Source of the DNA: Ruminococcus flavefaciens
GTDB lineage: Bacteria; Bacillota; Clostridia; Oscillospirales; Ruminococcaceae
Length of the DNA: 64,000 nt
Assembly (NCBI GenBank): GCA_023667045.1
Contig: JAMPAU010000004.1
Location: 1 to 64,000, forward strand
Reading direction: 5' to 3'
Shown here: in pieces, positions 34,071-42,660 of the stretch
Layout of the letters: every line of letters begins with the position of its first letter
How positions within the stretch are numbered: position 1 is the stretch's first letter
The notes under the pieces: generated by a model
What the model was told of the DNA's origin: nothing
Database searches by the model: none
Seen by the model: the letters and a program-made list of their open reading frames with translations, nothing else
Program-made: the position numbers and the translations under genes

Positions 34071-34631
34071 ATGTGGAGCAAAACCAAAAAAGCCCTTGAG
34101 AGCCGACTCGCTGACGGTTTGCAGAAAAGAGTATATTATTCTTTCGCACGGCGTGTTTACTATGATAACCAGTGGGATTATCAGTACCCGACGTTCTATA
34201 TCCGTGTGGATAAAGAAACGTGGTTTGCCACCAATCCGCAGTGGCTTGACAAGGTGGCAGAATGTGCAAGCAGTCTTTCAGGTAAAAAATATAATCATTA
34301 CTGGGGTGGAAGAGACGGAGTTTTTGTACAGGCTGTTGACATGGCAACCAAAGAAATGGGTACGCTTGATATATTCGGATATTGTGACGATGATTATCTC
34401 ATGGAAATGGTACATAATTATTTAAACGTCTACACGATTGAAGAGTGCTGGAATTAGGAGAATTATTTCTATCATATACTTGCCATTCTCGACAGGCGGA
34501 CAGGTAAACGCCGGATAGAAAAACTTCTCGCCAATATCGACAAAGAGCCGGAGTGGTTCAGGAAATATATAAATCTGCGTGCAAACGCTGAAAATATTAA
34601 TATAAAAAAATTCAAGGAGGTAATCGAATGA
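34071..34631 (+). pseudogene. SF0329 family protein interrupted by an in-frame TAG
   Basis: The ATG at 34071 follows GAGGTGAG. 128 codons (MWSKTKKALESRLAD, CASSLSGKKYNHYWG, YTIEECWN) lead to TAG at 34455-34457. The same frame then continues for 57 codons with ENYFYHILAILDRRTGKRRI, which is the expected C-terminal block of the SF0329 family, and ends at TGA 34629-34631, overlapping the next start by four bases. The retained overlap and good coding quality argue that the full 186-codon frame was recently functional. In relatives the stop position is Ser as far as I recall. Function of the family is unknown. Confidence 0.75.
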
Positions 34632-35245
34632 AAGTCTTAATGATTAACGGCAGTCCGCACTCACAGGGAAATACATATGTAGCACTTGCGGAAATGCAGA
34701 AAACTTTTACAGAAAACGGTATAGAAACAGAAATAATCCACGTCGGCAACAAAGATATAAGAGGCTGTATAGCTTGCGGTTCGTGTGCAGAAACTAGAAA
34801 ATGTGTCTTTGACGACCTCGTAAATGAAACGGCAAAGAAGTTTGAGGAGTGCGACGGTCTTGTTGTCGGCACTCCTGTATATTATGCCTCTGCCAATGCT
34901 ACTCTTATTGCATTCCTAACAAGGCTTTTTTACAGCACTCACTTTGACAAGACAATGAAAGTCGGAGCAGGCATAGCGGTTGCAAGGCGTGGCGGTCTGT
35001 CATCAACATTCGACGAACTCAATAAATTTTTCACGATTTCGGGTATGCCGGTAGCTTCAAGCCAGTACTGGAACAGCATTCACGGCAGAACACAGGGCGA
35101 GGCTTTACAGGACGAAGAAGGTTTGCAGACTATGCGTACCCTTGCAAGAAATATGTCTTTCCTCATTAAAAGTATAGCACTCGGCAAGGAAACATACGGT
35201 CTGCCCGAAAAAGAACCTTTTAAGCGTACTAATTTCATAAGATAA
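34628..35245 (+). CDS. Flavodoxin-fold NAD(P)H-dependent FMN reductase / iron-sulfur flavoprotein (1)
   Basis: 205 residues. MINGSPHSQGNTYVAL is the FMN phosphate-binding loop, CIACGSCAETRKCVF gives four cysteines spaced as in iron-sulfur flavoproteins, and GTPVYYASANATLIAFLTRL is the flavin-facing segment. GGAGG stands before the ATG, which overlaps the SF0329 stop. Such proteins reduce quinones, nitro compounds or azo dyes, or move electrons from ferredoxin. The next gene is a paralogue of the same type. Confidence 0.85.
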   Translation: MKVLMINGSPHSQGNTYVALAEMQKTFTENGIETEIIHVGNKDIRGCIACGSCAETRKCVFDDLVNETAKKFEECDGLVVGTPVYYASANATLIAFLTRLFYSTHFDKTMKVGAGIAVARRGGLSSTFDELNKFFTISGMPVASSQYWNSIHGRTQGEALQDEEGLQTMRTLARNMSFLIKSIALGKETYGLPEKEPFKRTNFIR

Positions 35246-35260
35246 CAGGAGGAAAATAAA

Positions 35261-35794
35261 ATGAAAGTACTTGTAATTACAGGAAGTCCCCACAAAAACG
35301 GCACGTCTGCAAAACTCGCAGAGCAGTTTATAAAGGGTGCAGAAGAATCCGGTCATGAGGTCTGTCGCTTTGATTCGGCATTCATGAACGTTCACTCGTG
35401 CATTGCCTGTGAAAAATGCCACAAAACTGATACAGGCTGTGCATTCAAGGACGATATGGAAAAAATAAATCCTGAACTCCTTTCAGCAGATATGGTTGTT
35501 TTTGTAACGCCTATTTATTACTATGGCATGACTTCACAGATACGTGCAGTTATTGACCGTTTCTATGCCAATGACTCCGCACTGCACGGTAACAAAAAAA
35601 CTGCCCTCATGCTTACTATGGCAGATGATACTATGGAATCGGCAGAGGGTGCTGTTGCGTCTTTCAAGGGCATGGCTGGTTTTCTTGGCTGGGAAGTCGT
35701 CGGTACTATTATAGGCGTTGACTGTGTGGACGTTCCTGCACTTGAAAAAACTGACTATCCCGAACAGGCTTATACTCTCGGTAAAAACATATGA
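35261..35794 (+). CDS. Flavodoxin-fold FMN reductase / iron-sulfur flavoprotein (2)
   Basis: 177 residues, 15 bases after the first reductase with GGAGG upstream. The binding loop is ITGSPHKNGTSAKLA, the cysteine set is CIACEKCHKTDTGC (four Cys), and the flavin loop is TPIYYYGMTSQIRAVIDR. It is shorter than its neighbour and fits the compact NADPH-dependent reductase family. The two may form a heteromer or act on related substrates. The stop TGA overlaps the ATG of a broken small frame. Confidence 0.83.
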   Translation: MKVLVITGSPHKNGTSAKLAEQFIKGAEESGHEVCRFDSAFMNVHSCIACEKCHKTDTGCAFKDDMEKINPELLSADMVVFVTPIYYYGMTSQIRAVIDRFYANDSALHGNKKTALMLTMADDTMESAEGAVASFKGMAGFLGWEVVGTIIGVDCVDVPALEKTDYPEQAYTLGKNI

Positions 35795-36073
35795 AATCAT
35801 ACAGCGAGATACGGCTTGAATGCATGGATATGCATTTACTTATAACTATCCGCCGTTAAGTCCGTTAGAAAAAATCCATTCGCTTTCACCGTCCGAAAAA
35901 GAAAAACTTCCGGCTGAACTTTTTACGGATTTGTCGGAAGTCGAAAGCTATTTGGAATGGGTTGAAGAAAAAAGACAATAGATTATTTATTTCGATAAAA
36001 TATAACCGCCCTGTTGACGCATTCCTTAAAAATCCGTAAGACTATGGCGGAATCGCAGAAATCATAAGATAAC
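35791..36073 (+). pseudogene. Decayed small gene(s) after the flavoproteins
   Basis: An ATG at 35791 overlapping the flavoprotein stop opens MKSYSEIRLECMDMHLL but stops within 23 codons. A one-base shift near 35825 joins it to a good frame reading TYNYPPLSPLEKIHSLSPSE and ending at TAG 35981 with LEWVEEKRQ. Beyond that, 36007-36066 reads RPVDAFLKNP, then a stop, then DYGGIAEII in one frame. This looks like one or two small genes broken by an indel and a nonsense change. Function is not recognised. Confidence 0.5.
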
Positions 36074-36101
36074 GGGCGTGTATAGTTGCACGCCTTTTTA
36101 T
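36073..36101 (+). terminator. Terminator before the DUF188 gene
   Basis: GGCGTG (36075-36080) pairs with CACGCC (36089-36094) with a T-run after it. The DUF188 ribosome site starts immediately downstream, so it could also act as an attenuator. Confidence 0.65.
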
Positions 36102-36119
36102 ATGGAGGATTATATTATT

Positions 36120-36557
36120 ATGAAAATATATATTGATGCAGACGGCTGTCCGGTTGTAAAGAATACTGTCAGAATAGCGGAAGAATACAATGTACCGTGT
36201 ATTATCATATGTGATACTTCCCACCGCTTTGAGTATCCTTATGCAGAAACGATTATAGTTGACAAGGGTGCGGACAGTGCAGACTTCCGGCTTGTGAATC
36301 TAATTCAGCGTGGTGATATTGCAGTTACACAGGACTATGGACTTGCTACAATGTGCCTTGCAAGACTTGCCGTTGTGCTGAATCAGGACGGCATGGAATA
36401 CACAGACGAGAATATTTCCGGACTGCTTGAAATTCGTGAAATGGCAAAAAAAGAACGCAGAAACGGTGCAAGGATAAGGGGCATTCCGAAACGCACCCAA
36501 CAGCAGAACCAGTCATTTGAAAATTCTCTGAGAAGTCATATTGAACTTATGAAATAA
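36120..36557 (+). CDS. YaiI/YqxD (DUF188) family protein
   Basis: 145 residues from the ATG at 36120 (GGAGG upstream; an earlier ATG lies inside the terminator). The family signature is clear: YIDADGCPVV at the N-terminus, then VDKGADSADFRLVNLI and GDIAVTQDYGLATMCLARL. The fold is PIN-like with acidic residues, which suggests a nuclease or nucleotide-binding role, but the biological function is not established. Length matches the family. Confidence 0.88.
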   Translation: MKIYIDADGCPVVKNTVRIAEEYNVPCIIICDTSHRFEYPYAETIIVDKGADSADFRLVNLIQRGDIAVTQDYGLATMCLARLAVVLNQDGMEYTDENISGLLEIREMAKKERRNGARIRGIPKRTQQQNQSFENSLRSHIELMK

Positions 36558-36582
36558 TATTATAATATTTTCTGTAAAAAGC

Positions 36583-36611
36583 TTGCAATAGTCAGTTTTA
36601 TGTGGTATAAT
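36583..36611 (+). promoter_or_regulatory. Promoter of the gene at 36658
   Basis: TTGCAA, 17-base spacer, TATAAT, 46 bases before the start. Confidence 0.65.
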
Positions 36612-36657
36612 AAATGAAACAAATGTTTTGTTTGCTTATTTATACAGAGGTGGTATT

Positions 36658-37281
36658 ATGGGAAATTATATTGATTCAAAGACATTCGCTGAAAATGCCG
36701 GAGGTGTAAATCTTTCAGCAGAAAAATTCAGTCAGGTGCGTGACAAGGTACTGAAACTGTTTCTTGCTAAAAAATGGCGGTATAACAGCAATTTTCAGCG
36801 TATAAATGATTTCATATCAAATGGCGATACTCAGCCGGCGATTGTACATTCTGTAAGTCCGCTGATTATTTCGGCATATTCCGACGAGATGGACGGAGTT
36901 GTTTTTTTGGAGTTTCCGGAAAAGCTTACAGAAATGTATAATCTGTATGAGGGCATGAGACTGGTTACTTCAAATGTATATAACTGCGGATTCAAGATTG
37001 CAAAGGATATTAACATAGGAAAAGACTATCTGAACAGATATACTGATTTTACGCCGATTGTACAATTGTTTCTTGCGGAAGACGAAAATTATATCATGTC
37101 ACGCACGGAGCTTTTTGAGGAGAAAGTATGGGACAGAGTAAAGAATCTTACTGAAGAGTATGCCCACAGCGGAAAAAAATCACGGAAAGGTTTTTATTAT
37201 TTTACAAAGCTCAGAAACGACGAAATATTCTGTATATTTTGTCTTATGGCAGGCGTGGTGATTGCGTTTTTGGCGAACTGA
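36658..37281 (+). CDS. Hypothetical protein with C-terminal membrane helix
   Basis: 207 residues from the ATG at 36658 (AGAGGTGG upstream; an earlier in-frame ATG at 36628 has no site). The soluble part has KWRYNSNFQRINDFISNGD and VFLEFPEKLTEMYNLYEGM, and a single hydrophobic segment closes the protein (EIFCIFCLMAGVVIAFLAN), so it is probably tail-anchored and facing the cytoplasm. No family is recognised. It is transcribed from its own promoter. Confidence 0.65.
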   Translation: MGNYIDSKTFAENAGGVNLSAEKFSQVRDKVLKLFLAKKWRYNSNFQRINDFISNGDTQPAIVHSVSPLIISAYSDEMDGVVFLEFPEKLTEMYNLYEGMRLVTSNVYNCGFKIAKDINIGKDYLNRYTDFTPIVQLFLAEDENYIMSRTELFEEKVWDRVKNLTEEYAHSGKKSRKGFYYFTKLRNDEIFCIFCLMAGVVIAFLAN

Positions 37282-37358
37282 GGTGAATTATGAAATAATA
37301 TTATGATATATTTAATATAACAAATATAGGCTAAGAAAATCAGATAAGGGGATATAAC

Positions 37359-38027
37359 ATGATAAAGTCAGAAAGTTATATGAAAAGTCTGTGCAAACGT
37401 TATCCGCCTCCGGAGAAGTCAAATACATTATTCAGCGACGATGATATAATTAACTTTGAGAGAGCATTGGGCATTGAGTTGCCGTCTGATTACTATGATT
37501 TTCTGAAAGTGTACGGCTTTGGGAGTTTCAGCGATTATTTCTATATAAATAATCCTTTCACAGAAAACGGCACGGAGATTTTTATAGCCGAAAACAACCA
37601 GCAGAAAGAAAACTATGCTTTTCTTGAACGTAATGTCAATGAAAAAATAAACGGTAAGCCGACGTTTGTTGACTGTAAATTTATAAACGGACAGCTAAAA
37701 GTAACTGCCGGAAATCCGGAACTTACTGAAACTATGCGTACGGAAAAAATTGACGGTTACACACGGAGCAGAATAATAGCTTTCGGTAACCATTATCCAT
37801 ACGGTTTTTATCCCGACAAACCCGACGGTCTTATTTTCATAGGGCATACCGATGATGATGACTTTTTTTACAGGTGTTCAGCCGGAAAGTACAGCATTGT
37901 CAAGTATGATTCTGACTATTATGAATTTGATATGACGTTTACAGAATTTGTATACGGTTATCTTAAGAAAAAAATAAAGCTCCCCATGATGAACGACGAT
38001 ACAGACTGGGAGTTTATACCTTATTAA
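37359..38027 (+). CDS. SMI1/KNR4 (SUKH) family protein
   Basis: 222 residues. The SUKH pattern is visible: DDDIINFERALGIELPSDYY and DFLKVYGFGSF near residues 28-60, then a strand-rich centre and GLIFIGHTDDDDFFYRC before a final helix. Many SUKH proteins are immunity proteins against contact-dependent or polymorphic toxins, but no toxin gene is adjacent, so it may be an orphan. GGGG before the ATG at normal distance. Confidence 0.78.
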   Translation: MIKSESYMKSLCKRYPPPEKSNTLFSDDDIINFERALGIELPSDYYDFLKVYGFGSFSDYFYINNPFTENGTEIFIAENNQQKENYAFLERNVNEKINGKPTFVDCKFINGQLKVTAGNPELTETMRTEKIDGYTRSRIIAFGNHYPYGFYPDKPDGLIFIGHTDDDDFFYRCSAGKYSIVKYDSDYYEFDMTFTEFVYGYLKKKIKLPMMNDDTDWEFIPY

Positions 38028-38032
38028 TAATA

Positions 38033-38069
38033 AAAAAGCGTCATTGGCATGATGTCCGTGACGTTTTTT
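38033..38069 (+). terminator. Terminator after the SUKH gene
   Basis: AAAAAgCGTCA pairs with TGACGTTTTTT with one bulged G. Confidence 0.75.
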
Positions 38070-38164
38070 ATATTGACAAAATCTTGAAAAGAATGTAAAA
38101 TATATAAGGAAATATTTATAGCTTTATTTTTCTGTTATATACTAAAAAAGGAGTTTTTTATATT

Positions 38165-39016
38165 ATGAAAATTATTGTAAATAAGACTTTTGACGAGGAG
38201 AGAGCGTTATATAACAGTGATGGTATTGTTCTGAAAAACTGTGCTTTTGACGGCATAGCAGACGGTGAAAGTGCCTTGAAAGAAAGCCGTAATATACAGG
38301 TTTATAACTGCTACTGTAATCTCTGCTATCCTTTCTGGCACGATAAGAATATTAAGATTATTGATTCCGAAATGACGGAGCTGTGCCGTGCTGGTCTATG
38401 GTATTCTTCGGACATAGAAGTAAACGGCTCTAAACTTCACGGCATAAAGGCACTTCGGGAATGTTCAGACGTTAAAATAAATAACTGTGATATTATTTCA
38501 ACGGAGTTCGGCTGGTCGGTTAATAATATCTCCATGACTGACTGTCACGCTACAAGCGAATACTTCATGATGCGGTCTTCCGGACTGAATTTCAGAAATG
38601 TAACACTTAACGGAAAATATTCATTCCAGTATATTAACAACTCTCTTTTTGAGGACTGCAATTTCAATACAAAAGACGCATTCTGGCACGCCGAAAATAT
38701 AACAGTCCGCAATAGTGTTGTAAGGGGCGAGTACCTCGCATGGTATTCAAAGAATATCACTTTTGAGAACTGCATAATTATTGGTACTCAGCCGTTCTGT
38801 TACTGTGACGGGCTGAAACTTATCAACTGTGAAATGCATGATACAGACCTCTGCTTTGAAAAGTCTGAAGTTGAGGCATATATAACAACTCCCGTCATCA
38901 GCATAAAGAATGCCAAATCCGGAAGTATTTCTGTGCCGGAAGTAAATGAAATAATCTGTGACGACGAGTGCTATAAAGCAGAAATCACAGTCCGGAGTTT
39001 ACAGGAGGAAAAATAA
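38165..39016 (+). CDS. DUF3737 family, right-handed beta-helix protein
   Basis: 283 residues built of ~20-residue coils with recurring NC and aromatic positions (SRNIQVYNCYCNLCYPFWHD, KNIKIIDSEMTELCRAGLW, CSDVKINNCDIISTEFGW), the pattern of a pectate-lyase-like beta-helix. This is the DUF3737 family, common in Firmicutes. It has no signal peptide, so it is cytoplasmic and its role is unknown. Its stop overlaps the ATG of the methyltransferase gene (TAATG), so the two are coupled. Confidence 0.83.
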   Translation: MKIIVNKTFDEERALYNSDGIVLKNCAFDGIADGESALKESRNIQVYNCYCNLCYPFWHDKNIKIIDSEMTELCRAGLWYSSDIEVNGSKLHGIKALRECSDVKINNCDIISTEFGWSVNNISMTDCHATSEYFMMRSSGLNFRNVTLNGKYSFQYINNSLFEDCNFNTKDAFWHAENITVRNSVVRGEYLAWYSKNITFENCIIIGTQPFCYCDGLKLINCEMHDTDLCFEKSEVEAYITTPVISIKNAKSGSISVPEVNEIICDDECYKAEITVRSLQEEK

Positions 39017-39828
39017 TGCCACATATAACTGAAATAGATAACCTGTCACTTCCGGAACTCATACCCTATACTATAACTTCCGAAATACAGCTTAAAAGAT
39101 ACTTTGAGCCGGAAAAACAGGGTATCTTTATAGCTGAAAGTCCTAAAGTAATACGGCTTGCACTTGACGCAGGCTATGAACCTCTTTCAATACTTGCCGA
39201 AAGAAAATATATAAGCGGTCAGGCAACGGACATAATAGAACGTTGCAGAGATATTCCGGTGTATACGTCAGACAGCGAAGTTCTGACAGGCATAACAGGC
39301 TTTAAACTCACACAGGGTATACTCTGTGCTATGAGAAGAAAACAACTGCCGACAGTTGACAGCATATTGAAGAATGCCAAAAGAATAGCGGTTTTAGAAG
39401 ACGTTATGAATCAGACTAATATAGGTGCTGTAATGCGTTCTGCCACAGCCATGAAAATTGAAGCCGTTCTGCTTACTCCGGCAAGCAGTGACCCTCTGTA
39501 CAGGCGTTCTGTGCGTGTGAGCATGGGGACGGTCTTCAGAATGCCTTGGACTTACTTTGAAGACAACAGTTATATTGATATACTCAAAGAATACGGTTTT
39601 ACTACCATAGCAATGGCACTTCACGACAATACTCTTGATATAGACAGTCCTGTGCTTAAATCACAAGAAAAAACCGCCGTTATACTCGGTACAGAGGGTG
39701 AGGGTCTGAAACAGTCCACAATTGAGATGTGCGACTATACTGTTAAAATACCTATGGCTGAGGGTGTGGATTCTCTTAATGTTGCGGCTGCCAGTGCTGT
39801 GGCTTTCTGGGAACTCGGTAAAAAATAG
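39016..39828 (+). CDS. TrmH/SpoU-family RNA 2'-O-methyltransferase
   Basis: 270 residues. An N-terminal substrate-binding part (~1-100) is followed by the knotted SPOUT domain: VLEDVMNQTNIGAVMRSATA, then GTEGEGLKQST and IPMAEGVDSLNVAAASAVA (the three SpoU motifs). It transfers a methyl group from S-adenosylmethionine to a ribose in rRNA or tRNA; the target cannot be told. It ends with TAG, a genuine stop. It converges on the following minus-strand gene with a one-base gap. Confidence 0.88.
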   Translation: MPHITEIDNLSLPELIPYTITSEIQLKRYFEPEKQGIFIAESPKVIRLALDAGYEPLSILAERKYISGQATDIIERCRDIPVYTSDSEVLTGITGFKLTQGILCAMRRKQLPTVDSILKNAKRIAVLEDVMNQTNIGAVMRSATAMKIEAVLLTPASSDPLYRRSVRVSMGTVFRMPWTYFEDNSYIDILKEYGFTTIAMALHDNTLDIDSPVLKSQEKTAVILGTEGEGLKQSTIEMCDYTVKIPMAEGVDSLNVAAASAVAFWELGKK

Positions 39829-39829
39829 A

Positions 39830-41134
39830 CTATTCTGTTTCACTTAGATACAGGGACACACGGTTATTGAGTATATCGGCACACTGCTGAGGGGTAGTCT
39901 CGCCGGCAAAACATTTGTGGTATTCCTCAAAAACCATATTGTCTACAGTATCGCTTGTGTACGGCTCAAACTCGATTCTTCTGATATAGTCAACAACCTG
40001 TTGCTTTGCTTCTTCTGACATTGTTATCTGTTCTCCACTGCCGTATATATACTGAGGGGCGTTTATAGACAGACCACTGTATTTGGTAGCGTTAAGCTGT
40101 TCTTTTAGCTGTTTTTCGGTAACAGGCATTGAGTACATCATGTTTTTGATTGTTGAAAGGTCATGTAGCATGAAGTCTATAAATTCATAACCCTCTTGCT
40201 TGTGCGGACTTGTTTCAAGTATGCCAATCATTGAAAAAACGTCTGTAGAGTAGCCTTTTCCTGTTTCAGACGGATAGCCCACAAAAGTTATATCAGCACC
40301 GCCGAACTCTGCACAGAGCTGTTGTGACATTGTACTGTTTATACCGAAAAAGTCCACACGTTCAACAAGACAGTGGTTGTTTATAAAGTCGCTGTCTTCC
40401 CAATAAGTTGTCTGAAAAGGCGGAAGATTATTGACGTTTTCGAGCATTTCCATGAACGCACCGCCGAAATCACAGGTATTGTTTTGGTAGTCTACAGCGT
40501 CAATGGCTACACGGTTTATCCAATAGTTTAATTCATCGTATTCAAAATGCGAGAATCCAAGAAAAGCCATATCTTCGGGCATATTGTGGTAAGCCTCCCA
40601 TGCCTGAGCAGGTGTCCAGTTTTCCATGTTTTCGCCGACGTTTTCGGTTTTTGCAACGGCAGTGAAAAGTTTCCAGTCATCGCATATTACCGGAAGTTTT
40701 CCGTCCACTTCGAGACCGGCTAATATATTAGGCAGGAAGTCTTCCTTTTTCAGCGTTTCGGACTGCTCCATAAGCGGATAAATATCTGTCAGATCGTCAT
40801 TTCTGACGAGCTTTGTCATGTCACCAGATGTGGAGTACACAACGTCAATATTTTCGCCGGAAATCAAATCAAGGTACAGCAAGTCAAAAGCGTCTTTTTC
40901 CTCGCTCCACGGATAGTATCTGACTTCAACATCACATTTCATTTTGTTTGCGATTGTGTTCTTTTCCCTTTCCACGTCTACTAAGGTAGTGGCTATGGTG
41001 AAGGTGGTTTTGCCGTCTGATTCGGAAGATTCAGAGACGGACGGAGCAGGGGAGTTAGATTTTTCTTTTTTTTCACTGCACGAATAAGTGTTCAGCATTG
41101 CAAGCACTGCAATAAAAGTCAATATTTTTTTCAT
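39830..41134 (-). CDS. Orphan extracellular solute-binding lipoprotein
   Basis: 434 residues. The lipobox is NTYSC near residue 19, followed by a Ser/Glu/Lys-rich spacer and a family-1-like binding-protein fold (VYSTSGDMTKLV, LTDIYPLMEQSETLKKEDFL, FEYDELNYWINRVAIDA, SPHKQEGYEFIDFML). No permease or ATPase genes adjoin it, so it may serve a multi-task transporter, or a sensor as in the operon at 10.7-17 kb; it has no 5'-nucleotidase-C domain. The family usually binds sugars or oligosaccharides. Confidence 0.75.
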   Translation of the reverse strand: MKKILTFIAVLAMLNTYSCSEKKEKSNSPAPSVSESSESDGKTTFTIATTLVDVEREKNTIANKMKCDVEVRYYPWSEEKDAFDLLYLDLISGENIDVVYSTSGDMTKLVRNDDLTDIYPLMEQSETLKKEDFLPNILAGLEVDGKLPVICDDWKLFTAVAKTENVGENMENWTPAQAWEAYHNMPEDMAFLGFSHFEYDELNYWINRVAIDAVDYQNNTCDFGGAFMEMLENVNNLPPFQTTYWEDSDFINNHCLVERVDFFGINSTMSQQLCAEFGGADITFVGYPSETGKGYSTDVFSMIGILETSPHKQEGYEFIDFMLHDLSTIKNMMYSMPVTEKQLKEQLNATKYSGLSINAPQYIYGSGEQITMSEEAKQQVVDYIRRIEFEPYTSDTVDNMVFEEYHKCFAGETTPQQCADILNNRVSLYLSETE

Positions 41135-41227
41135 ACATTTTTTGTCCTTTCGTTATAGTATCTGAAAAGCTTTTCATATATAAGTGATTTTAAAGGACAA
41201 AAAAGACGAAGTTTTCAGAAATGTTTT

Positions 41228-42394
41228 TCATTTAACAAATATTTCTTTCTGTACACATATATCTCCCTCAAGTTCGTACGTTACCGTATAGACAAGGGAG
41301 TTTTCTTTTTTTTCTGTTTCAATGGTGCGGTCGAGTATTTTAACGTCATCATCAAGGAAATTTTTTTCATAGAGATAAATTTTTTCCATAATACGCTGTG
41401 AGAGTTCCTCGTCAGTGAAAGTTGTTTCAGTAAGTTCAGTTTCAGTGATTTTATTTTTTATAATGCCTATGGGGAGGGTTTTCCCGAAAATCCTAAAATA
41501 CTTTGAATTTTCCTCTGAATTATAGTTTTCGTATTCGTTTTTGCCGAAAGAAACAGGTATTTTAAAGTTAAAAAGTTTCAGCGACTTTTCAACAGTAGTA
41601 TTTCCGGTAGGGTTGTACTGGGTTATTGTATAGTTTTCCTCAAAGGTTACAGTTTCGGAGTACGTGCCGGTTATTTTTCCCATAGCGTGATGAAGATTGA
41701 CATGACCTGTCTCGTCTTTTGTAACGCCGTTTATCAGCATAGTGCCTTTAGGTACGTAGTCGCCGACCTTGTGCATAAGCTGACCGTCATAAATTGAAGT
41801 ATACGTTATATAAGCGTCCTGTCCGGAAACTACATTGCACGGCATACGCTCGTTAATCATTTCCGGCTTGTCAACAAGCTCTGTCACTTCCACGACTACA
41901 CGGTTTCCGGTAATGTGCATACCTGCCCACGCCACGCCGTCAACCATAAGTCTGAGTTCGTTTTCACAGTACGGAAAGTTTATATCTTTAATCGGAGTAC
42001 CCTGTTTAATGTTGAGTTCTTCCAGTGCGGAGAGTATGGCAGTGTCGCTGACTTTTGAGTTGCCCTGCACTTCAATTGTCATTATTATCTGTGAAAAATA
42101 CATTGAAGCTATAAATACAAGAATCACGCCTGCTGTTATCCCGAAACGCCTTTTATGACGGATAATCAGAGATGAGACTGTATCATATTCAAAACTTGAC
42201 AGTTCTATATCAAGTTCTTCTGCCAGAGACTGTACGTATTTAAGGTTATGGCGGTAGATTTCGGCATAGAAAACATCATTTCGGCAGTACTGTGAAAAAC
42301 AGTCTGTGTCGCTTTCGTGGAGAGCGTTTATAAACTTGTATAGATTTCTTCCTTTGGCGTTAATCTTTACACAGCCTTTAAACTGATTCTTCAT
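41228..42394 (-). CDS. yqfD: Sporulation protein YqfD
   Basis: 388 residues. A short N-terminal cytoplasmic part is followed by one membrane helix at ~85-105, then a large extracytoplasmic domain. LSALEELNIKQGTPIKDI and VVEVTELVDKPE are typical of YqfD; DGQLMHKVGDYVPKGTMLI is another conserved block. YqfD (SpoIVFA-like in topology) works in the engulfed forespore with YqfC, under the late sporulation programme. It overlaps yqfC by 17 bases. Confidence 0.88.
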   Translation of the reverse strand: MKNQFKGCVKINAKGRNLYKFINALHESDTDCFSQYCRNDVFYAEIYRHNLKYVQSLAEELDIELSSFEYDTVSSLIIRHKRRFGITAGVILVFIASMYFSQIIMTIEVQGNSKVSDTAILSALEELNIKQGTPIKDINFPYCENELRLMVDGVAWAGMHITGNRVVVEVTELVDKPEMINERMPCNVVSGQDAYITYTSIYDGQLMHKVGDYVPKGTMLINGVTKDETGHVNLHHAMGKITGTYSETVTFEENYTITQYNPTGNTTVEKSLKLFNFKIPVSFGKNEYENYNSEENSKYFRIFGKTLPIGIIKNKITETELTETTFTDEELSQRIMEKIYLYEKNFLDDDVKILDRTIETEKKENSLVYTVTYELEGDICVQKEIFVK

Positions 42395-42656
42395 TGTCTT
42401 TCGAGTTCCTTTCTGTAAATTCTATCTGGGATATTTTACCGCTTACAAGCAGACCGCTTTTATGAAAGTCATATGCTCTGAGACCGTTTCCCCATATATT
42501 TATGCAGAGTTTTCCGGAAATCAGCCTCATGAAGACTTCACTGTATTCTTCTATTCTTTTGCAGTTTTCTATCATAAGTTCCTTGTTGCCGTCCATATGT
42601 ATAAGCGGTGTGAGATAAAAAGTTTCCAGAGCCTTGTCGGTAATTTTTCCAAACAT
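42378..42656 (-). CDS. yqfC: YabP/YqfC family sporulation protein
   Basis: 92 residues, the normal size. The conserved pattern is MIENCKRIEEYSEVFMRL and LCINIWGNGLRAYDFH with a final GKISQIEF. It works with YqfD in spore-forming Firmicutes. It sits between ylbJ and yqfD in one operon. GGAG lies before the ATG. The last codons overlap the start of yqfD. Confidence 0.88.
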   Translation of the reverse strand: MFGKITDKALETFYLTPLIHMDGNKELMIENCKRIEEYSEVFMRLISGKLCINIWGNGLRAYDFHKSGLLVSGKISQIEFTERNSKDNEESV

Positions 42657-42660
42657 AATA

